Source: Ampelomyces quisqualis
Lineage: Eukaryota > Ascomycota > Dothideomycetes > Pleosporales > Phaeosphaeriaceae
Length of the DNA: 64,000 bases
Direction: 5' to 3'
NCBI GenBank assembly: GCA_018398575.1
Contig: JAGTXZ010000021.1
Span: 1,426,001 to 1,490,000, forward strand
Shown: piece by piece, positions 55,436-64,000 of the stretch
Layout of the letters: each line of letters starts with the position of its first letter
Numbering within the stretch: the first letter of the stretch is position 1
The notes under the pieces: model-generated
What the model was told of the DNA's origin: nothing
Seen by the model: only the letters and a program-made list of their open reading frames with translations
Database searches by the model: none
Made by a program: the position numbers and the translations under genes

Positions 55436-56846
55436 GGTCGACCAAATTAGACAAAAGATAGGGATGAAAAACGGATGGCCAGAGCCATGTAAGGACTGCT
55501 GGAGTCCGCAACAAGCGTTGGTGCCAAGGAAGCCAGTGTATTAACTGTGTGCGTTGTGCTTGCGATAGATATCTCTTTGGGGATGGATATGCTGAATGCT
55601 CCAAGAGAGTATGTAATGCCAGGAAGCTCCGAGGATGAGTATGCTTTCCGCAGCCAAGATATCGTTGTCCTGGGTTGTTTTGTCTAGAGCTCGTCCTCTA
55701 TACCAACACTCCAATCTCACATCTCCTGGTCAGCTCTGTATAATTTTGATACCGATCCGCGGCTTTGTCAACTATTCCACCCACGGACTTCCCTATCTCG
55801 CATCTTAGCCCCCTGACTCCACTCACCTACTGTGGTAGGCTCCGACGGGTGCTTCGTTGCTCTTCAAGCCACACTAAAAGCCCTGCCCAGAACACTGGTC
55901 ATCTATGTTTGATAGTCGTAGAATCTTGAGAGTACACTGCGGTCCCTAAGATTGACCAGACGGCCTTGAGTAAGAGTGATTCCTAAAGAGGCTCAAGTCA
56001 AGCTCTTCGTGCATGTCACGAGATGATCCATCTGGACGCGAGCCGCGAAGTTGGGAAGACCGGATGGAAGTCATGATGACCAGGCTAGCCACTATCCCAG
56101 CACGGTGCGATTTGTCGCGTATACCAAGACGTGGATGGAGCGGGATGACAAGGTCCTGGGCGACTTATGTCTTCCAGCTATTGATTCATCTGTCATCAAT
56201 GTGACCTGCTAGAGGACCACAAGGAGGAAGTACAACGTGAAACGTTGTTTGATTGGCATGCTTGATACCTGTACAATCAATGAAAGGATGTACGGCTAAC
56301 GAACAATGTCCTCTGTATCTTTGAGCTTGTACAAGTGAACAATCTGAATCGCATCTAACCATGAGACTTGCAACAGAAATGCAAAATCAGTAGCGGCGTA
56401 GAACGTGATATATCCTTAGTGTTGAAGTCGGCCATTGTGTCGTCCTCTTCCAGCTGGTATGCATCGGTAGCGCAATGTCCTCGTTCCACTTTGCACGCGG
56501 TGTATTCCTGCTAGAAGCTGCCCAGACTAGTCGCATCGGAGCATATGTTAAAAAGCATACTGTTGTTCTTGAGAAAGTCGTATCTTGGTATGTTTGTGTG
56601 AGGACAAGCGGCATGACAAGGGTGCTGCTCGCTTATCTTGCAGCGATCTGGAAGACGGCGATTCAGGAACCATCTGCGTCATCCATCGGGTCTACCTACG
56701 CGATGCGCGATCGCGTCGCGACAATTGGCATAACTTCATCCTTCACTCCTTATCCAACCTTTAAGCAAAAAGAAATTTTCTTATTTTCAAAAGCGGTTGT
56801 CCTGTCTTCTGAAGCTGGCTGATAAAGGTTGCCTTCCCCTTGGTCA
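55436..56846. other. Divergent intergenic region
   Basis: Between the uncertain minus-strand gene and the photolyase. Small frames (such as 56013-56204 plus) have no recognisable product. The right end should carry the photolyase promoter, expected to be light-regulated, but I did not identify a specific light-response element. Confidence 0.45.
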
Positions 56847-58904
56847 ATGCCAACAATTGCTCGCATACCATTCACTCGTCTCCTCACACTCTCGCAATCG
56901 AACCTCTTCCTTCTAATCCCGAAACATCCTTTCCACACTCTCAGAGAAGCATCAAGTATGCCGCCGAAACGTAGACTAGAATCGTCGATCCCTACAAATG
57001 CCGCATCCGCGAACAATTATACGGACGTCTCAGGCGATGCGCCAAACAAGCGGTCGCGCATAGCAAAACCTGCCCCTAAAGCATTCACAAACGGCGCACC
57101 GGCCGTCGACTCCATCGCTAAGAATGACGAGAACGGAGCGCCAGGCGAAGCAGTCAAACAAGCAGCCTTTGACCACTCGCGCCCCGAAGAAAAAACAGGC
57201 ATCGTCGACAGAAGGTACTACCCAGCTGAGATGAGCAACGAGCGCTGCGCAATGTACAATGCGAACGAAGTACCACGGCCGATCGAGATATTGAACAAGA
57301 CCTTGGAAAGAACCAAAGCTGCACGTGAAAAGATTCGCGCTGGCAAGGCTGGAGGGCACGGAGATGCAGTCGTACATTGGTTCAAGCGCGACTTGCGTGT
57401 ACGAGACAATACCGGGCTATCACAGGCAGCCGCATTTGCAAAAGAGAAGGGTGTCGGCGTCATCGGCGTATGGATCCTGAGCCCGCAGGATTGGGAAGCA
57501 CACCTGGTCAGCCCGCCAAAGTGTGACTTCGAGATTCGATCAGTCGAGATGATGAGGAAAGAGCTGGATGCACTCGATATCCCGCTCTACATCGAGACAG
57601 TCCCTGCTAGGAAAAATGTCACGACGCGACTAGTGGAGTTGGCAGAAGAATGGAATGCCAAGAACGTATTCTGCAACCTCGAATACGAACCCGATGAGCT
57701 TCGACGAGAAGAGCGGCTCGTTCGAATGATGGTAGAGAAGGATATCAATTTCGACCCACAACATGATGACTGCGTGGTACCACCGGGTAGTCTGAAGACC
57801 GGCGGAGGTAAGCAGTACGCTGTGTACACTCCGTGGTATCGCCAGTGGGTAGCTTACCTTCACGCCCACCCACATCTTCTCAACGAGCGACCAATGCCAG
57901 AGAAAAACCCTGCTGGCTTTCGCGAAAAGTTCGCAAGGCTGTTTGGAGCTCAGATACCCAAGCTTCCAATATCCAAGGGCTTGACAGAAGAGGAGAAAAA
58001 ACGTTTCCACGCCCTTTGGCCGGCGGGAGAAGCAGCGGCGCTCGATCGCCTTGAACGCTACCTTACCGAGAAGGTCGGTCAATATCAAGCTACGCGGAAC
58101 TTCCCAGCTCAGAACAGTACGGGTCGAGTGAGCGCACACCACGCTGCAGGCACACTCGCAGCGCGGACAAGTGTGCGAATGGCACGAGACGTCAACTCGA
58201 CGAAAAAACTGGACGGAGGCATCGAAGGCATACGCTGCTGGATTTCCGAAGTTGCATGGCGAGACTTCTACCGCCACGTCCTTGTCCATTGGCCATACAT
58301 CTGGTGCGTTATTCCTCTCATGCTGCATTATCCCTACTAATATCGAATCAGTATGAACAAGCCCTTTAAATTCGAATACACAAACATCGAGTGGGAGTAC
58401 AATGACGACCACTTTCGCGCTTGGAAAGAAGGCCGAACAGGCTACCCCATTGTGGATGCGGCCATGCGCTCACTCAATCACACAGGCTACATGCACAACC
58501 GCAACCGCATGATCACCGCGTCCTTTCTCGCCAAGCACCTCCTTCTCGACTGGCGTCTCGGCGAGCAGTACTTCATGACACACCTCATCGACGGCGACTT
58601 TGCGTCCAACAATGGCGGGTGGGGCTTCTCGTCGTCCACGGGCGTCGACCCGCAGCCGTACTTTCGTGTGTTCAATCCATGGCTGCAGTCTGAGAAGTTT
58701 GATGAGAATGGCGAGTTCATTAGGCTGTGGGTGGAAGAGTTGAGGGACGTGCAGGGCAAGGCAATACATAATCCGTATGAGGATAAGAAGGGCGCGGGGG
58801 TGGCGAAGAAGAATGGGTACCCGAAGCCGATTGTTGAGCATAAGTTTGCGAGGGAGAGGTGTTTGGCTAGGTATAAGGCGGGTCTAGGACGGGATACTGC
58901 GTAG
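56847..58904 (+). CDS. PHR1: Deoxyribodipyrimidine photolyase (class I CPD photolyase)
   Basis: Light-driven flavoenzyme that splits UV-induced cyclobutane pyrimidine dimers. Exons are 56847-58303 and 58352-58904, giving about 669 aa. The N-terminal antenna domain starts near residue 170 (DAVVHWFKRDLRVRDNTGLS). The FAD/catalytic part has STGRVSAHHAAGTLAARTS, WISEVAWRDFYRHVL, GYMHNRNRMITASFLAKHLL and DWRLGEQYFMTHLIDGDFAS. The first 38 residues (MPTIARIPFTRLLTLSQSNL) look like a mitochondrial presequence. The next in-frame ATG (56958) opens MPPKRRLESS, followed by NKRSRIAKP, which resembles a nuclear signal, so two starts could give two locations. The 48-nt intron splits a Cys codon before MNKPFKFEYTNIEW. 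Confidence 0.96.
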
Positions 58905-59514
58905 TCTCGAGGATAGTTTGCTGAGGACCTACTATTAGCTGCTGAATATAGCGTTTTGGGCCATCCCTGCTACCATGTCATCTGTCTCTTGACCTTGCCA
59001 TGTACTCTCCTCTCTACGTACACGTCTTTGATGGGCGTCAATACACCTCCCACGACACTGTGCGAAGAACATGCAGTGCTGCAAGGCGTAGACTACACCT
59101 TCAATTGTCCTGCGAAGACATCCAGGCCGCACTTTCCGCGCTGTGTGCCTTGGACTCGCTGTGTGCCTTGAACTCGTCCGACGAGCAAACAGGCACATGA
59201 ATCCGAGGATTGCTCTCTACCTATGCGACCATCAGTACCATAGACGTGCATGCCAGGCATTCGAACAAAGCACAGCGTACCTGAAGACAATATGCCAGCG
59301 CAGCTCGAGGCCTACAAAAGGCCATCTGAGCAAAGTGAAGGAGACCAAAGCTTCTCGCCGCTTCTCCGACTATCCAAAACACCGCGTCCACACAAACCAC
59401 CTTGCCCAACACCAGCACTACCACAACGTACGTCGCGCTGCATAGTCCCGCCGGATACTCGTGTAATGGTAGTTAATCACACCAAATAGTACCCAATCAA
59501 ACCAGACATTCAAA
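58905..59514. other. Intergenic, nothing recognised
   Basis: 3' flank of the photolyase and promoter side of the small helical gene. Confidence 0.5.
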
Positions 59515-59929
59515 ATGTCTTCCGCTGGCTCCTACGCCAGCGCGCTCCTCTCCACACCCCCGCCCTGTCTGCGCCCCGTTGCAGAGATCGAGGCCGCCCT
59601 GGCTGTAAAGAGGGAGCATCTTAGGCGCGCCTGTGAAGGGGCTTTGGCGCGGTTCCAAGATGGCCAGCTCGAGGGTCGAAGACGGCGTCGCCGAGAGGCC
59701 TTGGTGCGGCTCATCGAGCGCTTCCTGAGGCAGGAGGAGGCGCTGGAGATGGAGTTGTTGAGGGCGAAGGCAATGGGGTGGTGGATTGAGGACCAGTGGA
59801 GGAGGTTGGAGGCGGCGGACAGGTATGTTGCGATCGCTCTTGGATTTGCTGGCTTTGCCGCATAATGGAATCCTGTTGAAGAGGTACTGATGAACTGTCT
59901 TTAGCTACCAGCATCCTCCGTCCGATTAG
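59515..59929 (+). CDS. Small helical hypothetical protein
   Basis: Two-exon model: 59515-59822 and 59905-59929, joined through an 82-nt intron (GTATGT...TTTAG), giving 110 aa. Without splicing the frame ends at 59865 (116 aa). After a Ser/Pro-rich start, residues 22-100 are charged and probably one long helix or coiled coil (EIEAALAVKREHLRRACEGA, RRRRRREALVRLIERFL, QEEALEMELL), with WW near residue 89. No family is recognised. The strong heptad character and ATG context support a real gene. Confidence 0.55.
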
Positions 59930-60058
59930 CATGCTCCGGCTCGTCCTCGTCGTTTCCGCACCACGCCCTGTCTTTTGCTATCCGCGATGTTCTATTAGGT
60001 ATGTGGTATCATTCATCGTGTCGCCGTTTCATCATCAATACATAATCGACTTACTAGT

Positions 60059-63000
60059 CTAGTAGAAGCCCTTCCGCACCCCACCCTTTCCTCTTCCCTC
60101 GCCCCAGATACAGCAAACGCTCATGCTCTCGCACCACGCTTGGACCTGACTCGCCTCCAAATCCTTCTCGACCGCCAACACCTCATTTCCTCCCTCGGCC
60201 ACAAAAACCTCTTCTTCGCCAATCTCTCTCATCCCTTTGTTCCACGCCTTCGTCTGGACCTTCGTCGCCCTCCTCCACGTCCTCGCTCTCGTCTTGGCGT
60301 TGAGATACGCCGTGAATTCTTCCAGCACTATGGCGTCGTACATCAAGATTTTCTCGTGCCAGCTAGGCTTCTTGGGGTCAGTGGTAGGTGGCAGTGAACG
60401 AACATGAGCGGTAATGGTTGCAAACACATGGCTTTTGTGGTTGGCCCATTCTAGCTGAGCAGCAGGGATTTGATACACTCGGACCACACTGGGATCTAGA
60501 AATGATTTCGAGTCGAGCTTTTTAGCACGAGACGGCGAGCGTGAAAAGAGCGGCAGAGCCTGAGAGTCTGGAAGGTTGCGTATGCGAGGTGGCGTCGGCG
60601 ACAGTGCTTGCATGAACTCCTCCTCCGAGTCCAAGATTTCATCAATGTCAATGAAACGACCCGAGCCTTTTGCTGGGGTTTCGGGTGGCGCAGAGATTCC
60701 TTTTTTCTGTTTTGCGTTGCTTGTTGTCGTTGAATGGGCTGGCCTTGCTGGCGATGCTCGCGTTGATGGAATTTCGGATGGGGACTTTGCGGGGCGATCA
60801 TGTTTCTTTGGCGACCCCACAGAGAGAGAAAATGCTGGCGGTCTTTTGTTCGGTGCAGAAGAAATCTTCGATGGGGCGGATGCCGGGATCAGGTCATCTA
60901 TGTCCACAAAACTGTTTTGAGACTCGGCGTTTTGATTAGACGGCGGAGGTTGAGAGTCCAAGTCGTCAATATTCTCGAACGTGAGATTGCCTTTTCCTTT
61001 GTTGAGTAAACTTTGTCCTGTACTAGACACTGGTCGTGAGGCTTGTGATGTAGAACGCGGTGGCGTTGGAAGGTCAGACGATACGACAACTGGAGCATCA
61101 AGCTCCGCAGCGTCAATGTCAACGATTGGAGGTGGTGCTGTGTCAGGCTCATCGTCCGCGCGATCCATAAGTAGCGGATAATCCTCAGTTCGATCAAACT
61201 CGGGAATGTGGACTTCTTCCATATGTTCCAGCAAACCACCTTCGACATCCCTTGAACTTGCGTCCCAAAGACTGCGCTTGCCTATAGTCTTACGAAACTT
61301 TGGCCAGCGGGGTGGGGGCGTTGCTAGCCGCCCAAGTGAATGCTCTGCATCAACCTCTGACTCTTTGAGCGCAACTTGGAGCTGCCGAACCAAGGTCGGA
61401 GACTCTTCGAGTGCAAGCTGACTGGATGTGCCGAACAAAATGTCCTGCTTGCTCATGTGCATCAACGCCGAGCCAGGACTTAGCAGCTTCTCAGCTAGGG
61501 GTTTTGGCTTAGTGGATTTCGCAGAAGCCTTCTTTGACTTGGTCTTGGTGCCTCCCTTGTCAGCATCTGATCTGGCACTTGGTCGTCTACGAATGGGCTT
61601 CTTGAGTTGCGCATCCCGGTTCGCCCCGGGGGAATCATTGAGAGGGACTTTCGTGACGGTAGTTCGAGGCTGGAAAAATTCGCTGGCAGTCCCAGATGGA
61701 TCAGGGTGTGCATCCCTGGGCTGATACTGTTCGGTGGCGATGTCTGTGATGGTCCTCGGCTTTTTCTTCGGCGCTTTGCCTTTCTCCGGAGACGAATTCC
61801 TTGATGTTGTTTGGTTGCCAGGAACATCGAGGAGCTGTAATGATATATTAGCCGTCGAGCTATGTTACAACAAATATGGGATACTGACCTCGACTCGCCG
61901 ACGCTTCATCACCGCCGTTGACCCTTTGGTTGAGTTTGTGACGATGGCAGCATTGTCATTGGGCGCTTGCGCATACGCAAAGTTTGATATCATGTGAGTG
62001 AAGCTTCCATTCTCCAGATCGGGCCCAGATGGATTGTTTTCCTTTCCGACCGAGTCCGTCAGAGGACTTGGTATCGCGGTATCTCGAGGTGGCGTCCAAT
62101 CTCGCCGCCTCGACACAGCTTCGTCCAGATCCAGGCTTGCAAAGATGGGATCTGGTGGCCGTTGCTTTATGGGCCGTTGCTTTTTGGGCTTGGGACTATG
62201 CGGCACGTCCCAAATGGAGCCATCTTCACCGTTGGTGCTAATGGCGCGGGCTTGCGCATGCGCAGAGGACTCAGAGGACTCTTCTGAATTGAATACCAGT
62301 TCCTCATCGGCAGGCTTGCGGAAATGTGCTGACTCGATGCATGCGTCCTCCCGCTGCGCCGTGCCGATGGTCTTGGTGGTTGAGGTCGCTTTGGGTTTGG
62401 TGACTCTTGCCTTCTTTGGTTTGGCGTCTCCATCTGCGCCCGTCGGCCTTTCCTGCTTCGAGCGGGGTTTTCGTGGCTTTCCAGATTTGGTGAGTTTGGG
62501 CGCCGCCTCCACAGGCTCATTTGGGGGCTCAAGCGCGGGCCCTGCGCTCTCTGCCGCGAAGTACGGCGACTTCCTGGTCGGCGGGGCTCGGAGTGCTGGT
62601 TCCTTAAAGATAGCTTCCTTGGCTGTCGCCTTGGGTTTCCGCGATCTGGGTTTGCATCTGGGTTTTGGTGGCGTCTCTTCGTGTGCGGCAGAGGCTGTCG
62701 CACGAGGCTTCCTGGGTTTCTTTTTAGCTGCCACTTTTGGCTGAGCGTCCTCGAGTGAGCCGCTTCTTGATTGCGCCTTTCCTGCTTCTGTAACGTCGTC
62801 GTCGTCGAGCTGCGCAAAGTGCTCGGAGCGTACCAGGCTGCCTACGGTGGCGAATCCTCGTATCGCATCAGGGGGGATGGCGGCCTTTCGCGAGGCCACT
62901 GGGGACGCGCGGGATGTCTTGTGCTGGGGGCTGACAGCAGGAGACAGGGCCGGGAGCGAGTACGCTGGCATTGCGACGCGCCGAGGCGAGGGCGTCGGGC

Positions 63001-63088
63001 TGGCATTGGGCGGGGATGACGGGGCATACACATGGTGGGCTGGTGGGGAGGAGGACAAGACGACGATTTCAAAGGGGGTGCCTGCCAT
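60059..63088 (-). CDS. SLX4: Structure-specific endonuclease subunit SLX4
   Basis: Scaffold and regulatory subunit of the Slx1-Slx4 nuclease that cuts branched DNA during repair and replication restart. Exons are 63088-61889 and 61834-60059, giving about 991 aa. The start (MAGTPFEIVVLSSSPP) is typical of fungal SLX4. The protein is mostly disordered, with Lys/Pro-rich patches (KKKPRKPRATAS, SGKPRKPRSKQERP) and repeated acidic phrases (ENIDDLDS, FVDIDDLIPAS, FIDIDEILDSEEE). The C-terminal 150 residues form the conserved Slx1-binding part, with WHEKILMYDAIVLEEFTAYL and VQAWCESMSVCCIWGEGRG. The 54-nt intron has good borders. Assignment rests on the two ends and the overall layout. Confidence 0.85.
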
Positions 63089-64000
63089 CCTCAGCTGCTG
63101 GAGGGTGCTGCGGGCTGCCACGGCGACCAGGGGACGCCCGCATGGGTTGGCGACTTGGGCCCTGGGGTAGTTGTAGTTGTAGTTGTAGTCTTGTAGACAA
63201 GGAGCGTTGAGCACAGGCCCGCAACGGGAGTTGGGGAGGAGGCGCCCCTCCGAGTTTGGGATTCGAGACTAGTAGACTATCTCCCTCCCATCCACGCCTT
63301 CGACGTGAGAGCAACACAGCACCACTTTGTGCCGGAAATCTTTCACCTGCTCTCCGAGGCCCTTGTACCAGCCACGAGCGTGCTTCGTGTCTCCCATGTC
63401 TCCTTTCCTGCCTCTCCATGCCCAGGGCGCTCGTCACAAATGCCACCCTCTGGCCGTGTCCACGGGCGTCCTGACGACCCTCCGTTGCCGACAGCAAATC
63501 GACAGTCGTAGCGGAGCTTGAGATGGGTCCCATGAGACAGCTCCGAGAGTTTCGAGTCTTGCCCTCACTCGTGGTGTTGTCGGTGAGTGGGCGGGGGTGA
63601 GATTTTGGGAGTCTCTCCCTTCACGACAGCCCCTCACCTGCTCCTTTACCACAACCGGTCCAACCACCTCAGCAGCAGCAGCAGCACGCGAGCTCGTCAA
63701 AGCCTGAAACAAGCTGTCTCAGGTACCCTAAGGCAATGCTCTTTTGTCGCATGCATGGCACAAGGCGGTCACGCCTGCCGTGTGTGCCTCCAGTCGCTAC
63801 AGCGGTCACCCGGTCAACACCACGACAAGGCCGCCGAGGCTCGCGGCGGCTTGATGTGACTCAGTCATGTCGCAGAGGTCGTGGAAGTCGCTATCCACAT
63901 AACCACTGAAGCTGGTGTTGACATTGGTCGTCACACATCGTGCGCCATCTTGAGTTGAGCTCGGGACCGCCGCTTGCTCATCGCAACATTTGCGCTCATC
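63089..64000. other. Upstream region of SLX4, no gene supported
   Basis: It holds the SLX4 promoter. Short frames on both strands (such as 63587-63859 plus) have no recognisable product. GTAGTT repeats at about 63168-63187 form a small microsatellite. Confidence 0.5.

Noticed and set aside
23619..63088. A DNA-repair gene cluster (AP endonuclease, photolyase, SLX4)
   Set aside because: The genes are separated by many unrelated genes over 39 kb and have independent promoters. Their presence together is probably chance.

Overview
The window is nuclear DNA of a filamentous ascomycete (Pezizomycotina). I lean towards Dothideomycetes, but that is inference. The evidence is short GT-AG introns (mostly about 50-70 nt) in single-copy genes, a nuclear tRNA-Gly with a short intron, and typical fungal families: fungalysin, an Fcy2-type permease, a LaeA/UMTA-like methyltransferase, an HMT1-type ABC transporter, Rtc1/Sea2, SLX4 and a class I CPD photolyase. 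I rebuilt gene models by joining frames at GT/AG sites, so exon limits are sequence-supported predictions without transcript evidence.

Layout. 0-5 kb: a secreted fungalysin metalloprotease, then two decayed genes (a small cysteine-rich secreted protein and an F-box/LRR-like gene). 5-16.5 kb: a coiled-coil protein with a C-terminal Zn2Cys6-like cysteine pattern, a purine-cytosine permease, a secreted polyamine-oxidase-like flavoenzyme, a KDEL-receptor-like protein with a long acidic tail, and a Myb-like DNA-binding protein. 16.5-20 kb: no gene I can support. 20-26 kb: a small secreted protein, a probably mitochondrial aldo/keto reductase, a frameshifted DJ-1/PfpI pseudogene, an exonuclease III-type AP endonuclease and a metacaspase. 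26-41 kb is dense housekeeping: the divergent pair RPD3 (histone deacetylase) and RPN11 (proteasome deubiquitinase), a methyltransferase, and the divergent pair HMT1 and RTC1. 43-44.6 kb: RPS21 and tRNA-Gly. 43.6-50.3 kb is AT-rich and gene-poor, with one intact F-box/ankyrin-like gene, one decayed relative and a tRNA-like relic. 50-56 kb: an aquaporin, a decayed F-box/LRR-like gene and uncertain small genes. 57-63 kb: photolyase, a small helical protein and SLX4.

There is no operon-like pathway. Three DNA-repair genes (AP endonuclease, photolyase, SLX4) share the window, but they are spread over 39 kb and look independent. The recurring theme is birth and decay of F-box/LRR and F-box/ankyrin genes, one intact and at least three broken, alternating with conserved housekeeping blocks. 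I found no convincing new multi-gene system. The most unusual single items are the coiled-coil protein with a C-terminal Zn2Cys6-like array, the tailed KDEL-receptor paralogue, and the decayed F-box family in the AT-rich block.
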